Positions 6,781 to 13,254 of a DNA stretch of 13,254 bases are shown here, piece after piece. The notes under the pieces were generated by a model that worked only from the letters and a program-made list of their open reading frames with translations, had not been told where the DNA came from and did not search any database. The position numbers were made by a program, and so were the translations under genes. Each line of letters starts with the position of its first letter. Position 1 is the first letter of the stretch. This DNA is from DAOTUL01 sp034437435 (GTDB lineage: Bacteria > Chloroflexota > Anaerolineae > Aggregatilineales > Phototrophicaceae), in assembly GCA_964417785.1 (NCBI GenBank), contig CAYQJO010000117.1, positions 1-13,254 of the forward strand, written 5' to 3'.

Positions 6781-8256
6781 GTGGAAAAGGACGCTCCTAA
6801 CATCGTCGTCGGCCCGCGCTCACGACGCTTGCATCTTCCCTCCAGAGAACCGAAGTGGACGATGCCGGTGGTGGATGTTGTCTTGTCATTCGCCGCATTC
6901 TTGCTGGCGTACTACGTCCGCTATGACCTGCAAATTCTGCGCCCGGTGTTCGAGCAGAACATCGCCTCATTTGATCCTTATCTACCCTACGTCGCCATTT
7001 ACACCGTCTGGCTCCTTTTGAACTACCGGGGTGACGGCCTGTATAAAACGGTACGCGGGCGGCCCTGGCTGGAAGAGGTCTGGATCATTGTCAATGGAGC
7101 TACCAACGCCACCCTGATTATCATGGCGGTCAGCTTTGTGTTGCAGCCGGATGTCTTCAGCCGCCTGATGCTGGTATATGTCGCTGCTTTTACGGTGGTG
7201 CTGCTGTCAACAACGCGAGTGGTCCAGCGCTTAATTCGTGCCAACCTACGCACTAAGGGTATCGGGGTGCAGCGAGTCCTCGTCGTAGGTGCCGGCGATA
7301 CCGGCCAGGCAGTCCTGCGCACCATGATCGCCCGTAAGGAACTGGGTTACTTCCCGGTCGGCTATGTGGATGAAAACCCCGACCTGGGCAATGTGGACCT
7401 GGGCCGACTGAAAGGCCTCGGCGGGCTGAACAACCTGCGCCAGGTCATCCGGCGGCACCATGTTGATCTGGTGGTCATCACGTTGGATTGGCAGCAGCAT
7501 GACCGGATCGTCCAGCTTGTGCGGACCATCCAGCGGGCAAAAGCTGATGTGCGCATTGTACCGGAGGTGTTCCAGTTGAATTTGCGCCAGGTCCAACTCG
7601 AAAACCTGGACGGCATTCCGCTGCTCGGCGTGACCAGCCTGTCGCAGTTCCAGGGGACAGGCCGTTTGCTCAAACGTGCGCTGGACCTGGGCCTGATCCT
7701 GATGTTTTCTCCCATTCTGTTGATGATTCTCATCCTGACGGCTCTGGCGATCTATCTGGAAGACAAAGGCCCGGTCTTTTATACACAACGGCGTGTGGGC
7801 GAAAGCGGGCGCGAGTTCGGCATGATAAAATTTCGCAGCATGATCCCGGATGCCGAAAAATACCGGCAAGAACTGGTTGAGGAGTTAAAGCTAGACCCGC
7901 GTCACCCCAAGATTCCCGATGACCCGCGCATTACCCGCGTCGGGCGCTTTATCCGCCGCACCAGCCTGGATGAACTTCCTAATTTGATTAATGTGATTCG
8001 GGGGGAGATGAGTCTGGTCGGTCCCCGCCCCCCCACACCCGATGAGGTCCAGCTTTACGACACCTGGCACCGCCAGCGCCTCAACATCGTCCCCGGTATC
8101 ACCGGATTGTGGCAGATCAGTGGGCGCAGCGATGTCCCGTTTGACGAAATGTGTCTGTTGGATGTTTACTACATCGAAAACTGGTCGGTCAAGCTCGACA
8201 TCCAGATTCTCCTCATGACGCTGCCGCGTGTCCTCCTGCGAGATGGCGCATATTAG
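6781..8256 (+). CDS. Polyprenyl-phosphate sugar-1-phosphate transferase (WbaP/WcaJ-like priming enzyme)
   Basis: This 491-residue membrane enzyme would transfer sugar-1-phosphate from a nucleotide sugar to undecaprenyl phosphate, the first step of exopolysaccharide or O-antigen repeat assembly. Four helices lie at about 28-47, 69-86, 105-122 and 129-146. A Rossmann-like domain follows, with VLVVGAGDTG at 166-175. Then comes the membrane-entering helix at about 299-325 and the catalytic bacterial sugar transferase domain: QRRVG at 336-340, KFRSM at 350-354, DELPNL at 397-402, SLVGPRPP at 411-418, and PGITGLWQISGRS at 438-450. Length and domain order match full-length polyisoprenyl-phosphate hexose-1-phosphate transferases. 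The GTG at 6781, four bases after the previous stop, keeps a short basic tail; an in-frame ATG at 6862 would start directly at helix 1 and is the alternative. The substrate (glucose, galactose or other) is not determined. Confidence 0.92.
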   Translation: MEKDAPNIVVGPRSRRLHLPSREPKWTMPVVDVVLSFAAFLLAYYVRYDLQILRPVFEQNIASFDPYLPYVAIYTVWLLLNYRGDGLYKTVRGRPWLEEVWIIVNGATNATLIIMAVSFVLQPDVFSRLMLVYVAAFTVVLLSTTRVVQRLIRANLRTKGIGVQRVLVVGAGDTGQAVLRTMIARKELGYFPVGYVDENPDLGNVDLGRLKGLGGLNNLRQVIRRHHVDLVVITLDWQQHDRIVQLVRTIQRAKADVRIVPEVFQLNLRQVQLENLDGIPLLGVTSLSQFQGTGRLLKRALDLGLILMFSPILLMILILTALAIYLEDKGPVFYTQRRVGESGREFGMIKFRSMIPDAEKYRQELVEELKLDPRHPKIPDDPRITRVGRFIRRTSLDELPNLINVIRGEMSLVGPRPPTPDEVQLYDTWHRQRLNIVPGITGLWQISGRSDVPFDEMCLLDVYYIENWSVKLDIQILLMTLPRVLLRDGAY

Positions 8257-8274
8257 AAGTATCCATTGTGGTAT

Positions 8275-8311
8275 GACGATTATCACGTTAGCACATGGCA
8301 GGTTAATCGTC
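8275..8311. repeat. Inverted repeat GACGATTA-N21-TAATCGTC after the sugar transferase gene
   Basis: Eight-base perfect arms at 8275-8282 and 8304-8311 enclose 21 bases. It lies between the end of the operon and the promoter of the next gene. No T-run follows, so a classic intrinsic terminator is not supported. It could be an operator or a weak transcript-end structure. Confidence 0.35.
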
Positions 8312-8322
8312 GGGTAGGCGAC

Positions 8323-8351
8323 TTGGAAAGAACAGGCTTTCGCTTTATAGT
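8323..8351 (+). promoter_or_regulatory. Candidate promoter of the unidentified membrane protein gene
   Basis: TTGGAA at 8323-8328 (4 of 6) and TATAGT at 8346-8351 (5 of 6) are 17 bases apart. Transcription would start near 8358, about 26 bases before the ATG at 8384. This argues against the in-frame TTG at 8351, which would lie inside the -10 box. Confidence 0.45.
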
Positions 8352-8383
8352 TGAAATATGACTCGCACCCATCAGGGCAGAAT

Positions 8384-9787
8384 ATGTACCGGCTGACTGC
8401 GCTCTTACTGACTCTTGTCCTGTTCGCCACCACCATATGGTCGCAGGAAAATCAGCAACCACCCAATTACCAGATTCCGCTCCGCAACTATCGGGTTGCC
8501 GGTGACGAGATCATTGTGGAATTTGCGGTTTACAACCAGGGAGGTCCGGCGACGCAGGCGGCCACGCTGCGCCTGGAGAATATCAGCACCCGCGAGACCA
8601 TCGTCACCGAGGCCGATTTGATCCCACCCTTGCAAACGGGCCAAACAGCCCCCGACCTGACCCTATCATTCCCGGTTACGACATTTGATCCTGGTACGAG
8701 TGTTATCGTTGGCTTTGTGCTTCAAGATGCGAGCGGCAATACAACCGCTTTCGGTGTCAGCGACTTTGCTGGACTCCTGATCGAGATTCCCGATTACGCT
8801 AACGATACCCCGACGGTGACTCCAGTCCCCGACGAAGGCAACATCATTATGCTGCCATTGTTGGAAACCGAAGTCGATCTGGACGATCCGCAGCAGGTCG
8901 CCATGCTGGCCGGTATTGTGGTCTCCGGTCTACTGATGATTGCGATGCTTATCCTGCTGGTACGAGTGTTGTTACAGCGGTCGCCTACCTTTGGTAACTG
9001 GCAGCCACCGTATGCCACCATGCCGCCGCTGGACCCGAATTCGACCTATGGCCGACGCCAGTCCTGGCAGCCCCATGCACAGAACAATTTCATCCCGCAA
9101 CCGTGTCAGCCTGGCACCATTCATGCTCGCAAAGTGCTATTGGGCATGGACGGCAGTTATCTATCCGGTTGGCGCATTACCGCCGTTCGCATGACACAAT
9201 ACGACATGTACGGGCGTGTTTCACGCAGCCAGGTGCTTGCGTCCGGTCGCACGGTCAAACGCCTGGATCGGATTACCCGTAAGAGTGGCACGCTGGACAA
9301 TGCGACCATTAGCAAACGGATTCGTCCCGCAGCCAGTGCCATCGCCCGTCGTTTCAGGAAGAAGATCAACCAGCGAAGCGCCATGCTGCCCATCGCGCTG
9401 GATGTGCGCTTGCAGGGAACACATGGCGAAGTGCGAATCGTTTTCGAGTTGTACGAGTGCCAGAACAGTTATCCGGTACGGCTCGACCAGTGGGAACCGG
9501 AGATGACGGTATTGGGCAAGACGATCCACGAAAGCTACACGTACACCATTTTCGGCCAGAACGGCGGGGAGTCGTATAAAGCCTTCCGGCGTCGGCTCAA
9601 GGACGATGTTGAGCAGGTGCTTGTGGGTCTGGTTCGGACCGGCTCTTCCACCAGTGATCGCCCGGCCCCCGCATCGGATACCCTGCAAAACATAGTCAAA
9701 CCAGCACAAGATGACCTGTACACCGGCGACACACAGGAATCACGTCCTTACCGTGAGGGCCAAAACGATGACGACAAAGGGATTTAG
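8384..9787 (+). CDS. Unidentified one-pass membrane protein with exported beta-rich N-terminal domain
   Basis: I do not recognise this 467-residue protein as a named family. Residues 1-20 form a signal peptide (MYRLTALLLTLVLFATTIWS, then QENQQ). Residues about 30-135 look like an Ig-like or CARDB-like beta domain (EIIVEFAVYNQGG, TLRLENIST, alternating hydrophobics). A Thr/Pro-rich linker follows, then a helix at about 172-196 (MLAGIVVSGLLMIAMLILLVRVLL). The rest is predicted to be cytoplasmic: a Pro/Gln-rich stretch (205-245), a mixed domain with many basic residues (245-415), and an acidic tail ending DDDKGI. The ATG at 8384 is chosen because it gives a normal signal peptide and follows a candidate promoter; an in-frame TTG at 8351 is less likely. 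It may act as a bridge between an outer ligand-binding domain and a cytoplasmic partner, but nothing shows what it does. Confidence 0.75.
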   Translation: MYRLTALLLTLVLFATTIWSQENQQPPNYQIPLRNYRVAGDEIIVEFAVYNQGGPATQAATLRLENISTRETIVTEADLIPPLQTGQTAPDLTLSFPVTTFDPGTSVIVGFVLQDASGNTTAFGVSDFAGLLIEIPDYANDTPTVTPVPDEGNIIMLPLLETEVDLDDPQQVAMLAGIVVSGLLMIAMLILLVRVLLQRSPTFGNWQPPYATMPPLDPNSTYGRRQSWQPHAQNNFIPQPCQPGTIHARKVLLGMDGSYLSGWRITAVRMTQYDMYGRVSRSQVLASGRTVKRLDRITRKSGTLDNATISKRIRPAASAIARRFRKKINQRSAMLPIALDVRLQGTHGEVRIVFELYECQNSYPVRLDQWEPEMTVLGKTIHESYTYTIFGQNGGESYKAFRRRLKDDVEQVLVGLVRTGSSTSDRPAPASDTLQNIVKPAQDDLYTGDTQESRPYREGQNDDDKGI

Positions 9788-9798
9788 ATCGCAGGAGC

Positions 9799-9898
9799 NN
9801 NNNNNNNNNNNNNNNNNNNNNNNNNNNNNNNNNNNNNNNNNNNNNNNNNNNNNNNNNNNNNNNNNNNNNNNNNNNNNNNNNNNNNNNNNNNNNNNNNN
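9799..9898. other. Assembly gap (100 N)
   Basis: Exactly 100 unknown bases join two contigs, probably a fixed-size placeholder. The true length is unknown. It hides the end of prmC and whatever lies between prmC and the membrane protein gene, so adjacency across it should not be taken as proven. Confidence 0.98.
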
Positions 9899-10731
9899 GT
9901 TAGCAAACGAATTTCAACCACCCGGTCATGACCGGCGTAATCTTTGTGAATCGTGACCTGCTCCGGCTTGAGCATATCTCGTGCCAGATCGGTCACTGCC
10001 GGACCCTGGGTTGCACCGATTTCCAGCAGCACAGTCGCACCCGGACGGCACACCATCGGACATTGATCGAGCAGGCGGCGGATCAGGTTCAGGCCATCTG
10101 TGCCGCCATCAAGTGCCAGACGCGGTTCATGGCGGCTGACCATCAAATCCGCCAGTTCGTCGCTGGTGATATAGGGCAGGTTTGCCATCACCAGGTCCAC
10201 ACGGATTCTGGCCCGGATGAGCGGATTGAGCAGATCACCATGCAGGAACTCAACGGGGGCATGATTCAGGTTCGCGTTCTGACGGGCGACGGCCAGCGCT
10301 TCCGGGCTGATGTCGGTGGCGTAAACCCGGCTGGATGGCCGGTTGGCGGCGAAGGTTACGGCCAATGCACCGCTGCCGGTGCCACAATCAACCACTGTAT
10401 CAGCGCCGATGGCTAAAGCGCGTTCCAGCAGATGTTCAGTTTCCGGTCGAGGGATCAACACAGCGGGTGTGACGACGAAGTCCCGGTCATAAAAGGCCCG
10501 CTGGCCCAACAGATACGCGACCGGCTCGCCGTTTGCGCGGCGGCTGACCAGTGCTTCGTACTGTATGGCTTCATTTTCCGTCAGAATGCGTTCGCGATGA
10601 GCGATGACATGGGCGCGGTTCGTGCCGGTGACCGCCGCCAGGAGAAGCTGCGCGTCCAGTCCCGGCGACGTCGAGATTAGCTCAATACGCTGGCGGGCAT
10701 CAGCCAGTGCCGTACCGAATGACTTCTGCAC
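9899..10731 (-). CDS. prmC: Release factor glutamine methyltransferase PrmC (C-terminal end cut by gap)
   Basis: PrmC (HemK) uses S-adenosylmethionine to methylate the glutamine of the GGQ motif in release factors 1 and 2. The 277 visible residues are about full family length, so only the last few residues are likely lost in the gap. Landmarks are an N-terminal helical domain (1-75), IPRPETEHL at 93-101, SAM motif I VDCGTGSGALAV at 114-125, YATDISPEAL at 137-146, the active-site loop ANLPY at 183-187, and HEPRLALDGG at 201-210. The usual active site is NPPY; here it reads NLPY. The gene begins with GTG at 10731, whose G is also the last base of the prfA stop (TAGTG), so translation is coupled to its substrate's gene. 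Confidence 0.95.
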
Positions 10732-11801
10732 TAGACTCCTGTCGCCGCCAGCATCTGCGCCTGCTCAGTGGTCGCCAGTTCGTCAATGAACTCGTCGATG
10801 GCACCGTCCATAATGGCAGGTAAATTGTAACTGCTGTAGTTGATGCGGTGATCGGTCACGCGGTTCTGGGGGTAATTGTAGGTGCGGATTTTCTCCGACC
10901 GTTCACCTGTACCCACCTGACCGCGCCGCTCGGCATCGCGCTCGGCCCGCTGACGTTCCATCTCCATCTCGTACAGACGGTTAACGAGGACCTGTTTGGC
11001 GCGGATGCGGTTCTGTAGCTGGCTGCGCTCGTCCTGCATTTCGACGACAACCCCGGTGGGGATATGCGTCATACGCACCGCTGAGTCGGTGGTGTTCACT
11101 GACTGTCCGCCTGCGCCCTGACTGCGGTACACATCGACACGGACCTCGTTCATATCCAGGTCGATATCCACTTCGTTCAGTTCCGCCAGAACGGCAATGG
11201 TGACGGTGCTGGTGTGGATACGCCCCTGGCTTTCAGTCAGCGGCACACGCTGCACACGATGCACACCGCTCTCATATTTCAACCGGCTGAAGGCTCCAGC
11301 GCCCTTAATATCGAAGACGATACGCTTATAGCCCCCGCCACCGGTCTCATTTTCGGCGGACACGTTGACCTTCCAGCGACGGCCCTCAGCATAGCGCGTA
11401 TACATGCGGAACAGATCGGCGGCAAACAGGGCAGCTTCGTCGCCACCGGCTCCGGCGCGAATTTCCATAATGACGTTTTTATCGTCGCGAGCGTCTTTGG
11501 GTAGCAGCATCACCTTAAGCTGCTCTTCCATGACCTGCAACCGCTCTTCCAGTTCGTCGATCTCAGCCCGTGCCATCTCGCGCAGTTCAGCGTCTCCTTC
11601 TTCCTGGAAGAGTTCGCGTGCTTCGTCAAGTTGCTGCTGATAATCCTTAAAGCTCCGGTAGGTCTCCACAAGCTCCTGGATACTGGAGCGTTCTTTGGAA
11701 TACTCGACAACCTTCTCATAATCGGTGGCGACTTCGGGGTCCACCATCAGTTTTTCAAGCTCATCGTACCGGGTTTCGATACTGGCAAGTTTATCTAACA
11801 T
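10731..11801 (-). CDS. prfA: Peptide chain release factor 1
   Basis: RF1 recognises UAA and UAG in the ribosomal A site and triggers peptide release. Numbering from the ATG at 11804, the 357-residue protein shows an N-terminal coiled-coil domain (about 1-100), AGAGGDEAALFA at 117-128, the codon-reading tripeptide PLT at 188-190 within VHRVQRVPLTESQGRIHTS (PxT type, which marks RF1 rather than the SPF of RF2), and the catalytic GGQ at 232-234 within YRSQGAGGQSVNTTDSAVR. Length is normal. Two ATGs stand side by side. GAGGA lies 5 bases before the second (11801) but only 2 before the first (11804), so I prefer 11801. It is the first gene of the prfA-prmC pair and a TATAAT box lies upstream. Confidence 0.97.
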   Translation of the reverse strand: MLDKLASIETRYDELEKLMVDPEVATDYEKVVEYSKERSSIQELVETYRSFKDYQQQLDEARELFQEEGDAELREMARAEIDELEERLQVMEEQLKVMLLPKDARDDKNVIMEIRAGAGGDEAALFAADLFRMYTRYAEGRRWKVNVSAENETGGGGYKRIVFDIKGAGAFSRLKYESGVHRVQRVPLTESQGRIHTSTVTIAVLAELNEVDIDLDMNEVRVDVYRSQGAGGQSVNTTDSAVRMTHIPTGVVVEMQDERSQLQNRIRAKQVLVNRLYEMEMERQRAERDAERRGQVGTGERSEKIRTYNYPQNRVTDHRINYSSYNLPAIMDGAIDEFIDELATTEQAQMLAATGV

Positions 11802-11845
11802 CATAGTCCTCGCTGTTCGGGGGCGCTATACCGCGCTGAGTGCTA

Positions 11846-11851
11846 TATAAT
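11846..11851 (+). promoter_or_regulatory. Candidate -10 box (TATAAT) for the Uma2-family gene
   Basis: A perfect TATAAT stands about 57 bases before the ATG at 11908. No good -35 is visible 17 bases upstream. Transcription would start near 11858 and give a leader of about 50 bases. Confidence 0.4.
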
Positions 11852-11856
11852 CGATC

Positions 11857-11862
11857 ATTATA
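11857..11862 (-). promoter_or_regulatory. Candidate -10 box (TATAAT) for prfA-prmC
   Basis: On the minus strand a perfect TATAAT precedes prfA by about 55 bases. It is only 5 bases from the -10 box of the opposite gene, so the two polymerases would compete for the same stretch. No clear -35 is seen. Confidence 0.4.
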
Positions 11863-11876
11863 CCGTCTCAATAACG

Positions 11877-11904
11877 TTGGATCGACCTCCGGTTTGGATC
11901 GACC
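11877..11904. repeat. Tandem 11-bp direct repeat before the Uma2-family gene
   Basis: TTGGATCGACC occurs at 11877-11887 and again at 11894-11904 with 6 bases between (17-base period). The second copy ends 3 bases before the ATG at 11908, where a Shine-Dalgarno would be expected but is absent. The first copy falls in the -35 area of the prfA candidate promoter. It may be a pair of regulator sites. Confidence 0.5.
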
Positions 11905-11907
11905 GAA

Positions 11908-12522
11908 ATGGACATTGTCGCACAAAATATACCCTGGACCACATACCGCGAACAATATGCCGCACAATTCTGTGAATGGCTAGGAGGCACGGTGATTAAA
12001 GTGGCAGACGTGAACGAAGATCATGACCTGATTACACAGTATCTTATCATGCTGTTTGGGGCCTATTTCGCCCACCGTCCGCTGGGGCAGGTCCGCACTG
12101 CGCCTTTCGTCATGCGATTGGGTGACATCGCTCGCATACCCGATATTCAGATTATCCTGAACAGCACCCCCTACGATCTGCGGACAACCCACATGGACGG
12201 TCCGGCGGACATTTGCATCGAGGTCGTATCACCGGAAAGCGTGCGTACTGATTACGGTGAGAAGTTCGCCGATTACGAGCAGGGCGGTGTGCGCGAATAC
12301 TGGACCATCGACCCGCTGCGCCAGTCAGCGCGGTTTTATCATCTGGACGAGGAAACAGGGCTGTATGTCGATTATCAACTGGACATGCACAATGGTTACC
12401 GGACGCTCAAGCTGCCCGGTTTGAGCATCAATGTCAACACACTCTGGCAGCACCCCTTACCCGACTTCCTGGCGATAGCCCAGTTGGTCGATCAGATGAT
12501 CGCGAAAGATCGCCGCGAGTAA
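11908..12522 (+). CDS. Uma2-family (DUF820) restriction endonuclease-like protein
   Basis: This 204-residue protein belongs to the Uma2 family, which has a PD-(D/E)XK nuclease-type fold and is abundant in Cyanobacteria and Chloroflexota. The family signature is clear: RIPD at 76-79, GPADICIEVVSPES at 98-111, DYGEKFADYEQGGVREYWTIDP at 115-136 (cited here by position), then beta strands to the end. Asp79, Glu105 and Lys119 are candidates for the metal-binding and catalytic set, so the site appears intact. The true role of the family is unsettled; nuclease activity is inferred from the fold, and many copies are thought to be linked to mobile or defence functions. There is no Shine-Dalgarno; an 11-bp direct repeat sits there instead. 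Its stop is 4 bases from the stop of the convergent dprA. Confidence 0.88.
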   Translation: MDIVAQNIPWTTYREQYAAQFCEWLGGTVIKVADVNEDHDLITQYLIMLFGAYFAHRPLGQVRTAPFVMRLGDIARIPDIQIILNSTPYDLRTTHMDGPADICIEVVSPESVRTDYGEKFADYEQGGVREYWTIDPLRQSARFYHLDEETGLYVDYQLDMHNGYRTLKLPGLSINVNTLWQHPLPDFLAIAQLVDQMIAKDRRE

Positions 12523-12526
12523 TCGC

Positions 12527-13254
12527 TCATACAAGGCCATCCAGACTTCGTGTGAGCAGTCGCGCACCGTCGGCCAGGAGTGCCTGATTGCCGCTGGCGG
12601 GCAAATCCAATACCCAGATGCGACGACCCTGTAACCGGGCAAAGCGAGCCGCATGCATGGCTCCACCATCAATACCCGTTTCGATAATAATCACGTTATC
12701 GCACAATCCCGTGATGATGCGGTTACGGGCGACCAATCCCGGCGTGGCAACTTTTGCATCAGGTGCCACTTCACAGATCAGCGCCCCACGCTGCTGTACA
12801 GCTTGTGCCAGACCGCGATTCTGCACCGGATAGACGTTCAGTACGCCGCTTCCCAGCACAGCCACCGTGCAACCAGACGGCACCGACAGCGCACCCATGT
12901 GGGCTGCTGCATCAATCCCCAGTGCCAATCCGCTGATCACAGGGTAGCCTGCATCCGCCAGTGTCGCACCAATATGCTGTGCAACTTCCTGTGCTGCGGT
13001 TGTCGGTTGGCGTGTACCCACGACGGCAAAGGCGGAAACCCGCTGGAAATCTGGGAACTGCCCCAGGGAAAAAAGCGTCGGTGGCGCGTCGTCCAGGGTG
13101 CGTAGTGGTGGCGGAAATGCGGAGTCATGACGGGTGATGATTTGCACACCCGCACGAGTCCAGGCGGCCATCTTGCGCACGGTTTCATCATAATCGATTG
13201 CGTGTATGGCGGCGGCAATACGTGGGCCAACACCGGGGACGGCCTGTAACTGCG
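12527..13254 (-). CDS. dprA: DNA-processing protein DprA, N-terminal end outside window
   Basis: DprA binds incoming single-stranded DNA and loads RecA during natural transformation. The reading frame stays open to the right edge; upstream of the GTG at 13180 it still encodes LQAVPGVGPRIAAAI, a helix-hairpin-helix-like segment typical of DprA, so that GTG is not the start. The Rossmann-like core is complete: AFAVVGTRQPT, VISGLALGIDAAAHMGAL, TVAVLGSGVLNVYPVQN, VARNRIITGL, then an IIIETGIDGGAMHAARFA block and DGARLL. The protein ends just after this core, so the C-terminal winged-helix domain found in many DprA proteins is missing. There is no frameshift sign nearby; the shorter form may be natural. 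It is convergent with the Uma2-family gene with only 4 bases between the stops. Confidence 0.93.
   Translation of the reverse strand, partial: QLQAVPGVGPRIAAAIHAIDYDETVRKMAAWTRAGVQIITRHDSAFPPPLRTLDDAPPTLFSLGQFPDFQRVSAFAVVGTRQPTTAAQEVAQHIGATLADAGYPVISGLALGIDAAAHMGALSVPSGCTVAVLGSGVLNVYPVQNRGLAQAVQQRGALICEVAPDAKVATPGLVARNRIITGLCDNVIIIETGIDGGAMHAARFARLQGRRIWVLDLPASGNQALLADGARLLTRSLDGLV

Noticed and set aside
8351..8383. TTG at 8351 as start of the unidentified membrane protein
   Set aside because: It would add 11 residues before a normal signal peptide and lies within the candidate -10 box; the ATG at 8384 fits better.
8257..8383. A c-di-GMP (GEMM) or other riboswitch in the leader before the membrane protein gene
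   Set aside because: A few short stretches (GCACA, GGTAGGC) recall the motif, but the conserved core order and pairing are not present, and the segment lies mostly upstream of the candidate transcription start.
9711..9956. Open frames running through the N-run
   Set aside because: They are translated across unknown bases and have no support on either side apart from prmC.
12515..12526. GCGA-GTAA-TCGC as a shared terminator of the convergent genes
   Set aside because: The stem is only 4 bp and has no T-run on either strand.
13178..13180. GTG at 13180 as the dprA start
   Set aside because: The frame is open beyond it to the window edge and encodes a typical DprA helix-hairpin-helix segment, so the true start is outside.
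1..13254. CRISPR arrays, tRNA or rRNA genes, insertion sequences
   Set aside because: I saw no regularly spaced repeats, cloverleaf-like segments, rRNA sequence or transposase motifs in the readable sequence.

Overview
The window reads like bacterial chromosome, most likely from a Chloroflexota (Anaerolineae-type) genome. The reasons are a Uma2-family nuclease-like gene, an OppA-type binding protein with a Sec signal but no lipobox, exopolysaccharide-type glycosyltransferases and moderately GC-rich coding sequence. This placement rests on gene content only and is moderate to low confidence. One run of 100 N (9799-9898) marks a scaffold gap.

Layout. Positions 1-897, minus strand: a zinc-dependent phospholipase C-like gene, coupled by an ATGA overlap to a PPP-type metallophosphoesterase that runs off the left edge. 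Positions 898-1155: a 258-bp divergent intergenic region with several inverted repeats and a candidate promoter. Positions 1156-8256, plus strand: a probable five-gene run of oligopeptide-type binding protein, OppB-like permease, OppC-like permease, GT4-type glycosyltransferase and polyprenyl-phosphate sugar-1-phosphate transferase. No ATPase gene accompanies the permeases. Positions 8384-9787, plus strand: an unrecognised one-pass membrane protein with its own candidate promoter. After the gap, on the minus strand, come prmC and prfA, joined by a TAGTG overlap. A short divergent promoter region separates prfA from a Uma2-family gene on the plus strand. The Uma2 gene converges, with 4 bp between stop codons, on dprA, which runs off the right edge.

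How the genes fit together. The binding protein and two permeases would form the import half of a peptide ABC transporter, with the ATPases supplied from elsewhere. The two sugar genes downstream look like the priming enzyme (sugar-1-phosphate onto undecaprenyl phosphate) and a following glycosyltransferase of surface polysaccharide synthesis. prfA and prmC are the usual pair of release factor 1 and the methyltransferase that modifies its GGQ glutamine. dprA belongs to natural transformation and recombination.

The most unusual item is the OppC-like permease. It is about twice the usual length because of two large inserts, both predicted to lie outside the membrane. One contains a repeated barrel-sandwich-like motif. 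The other resembles a beta module known from phage tail and surface proteins.
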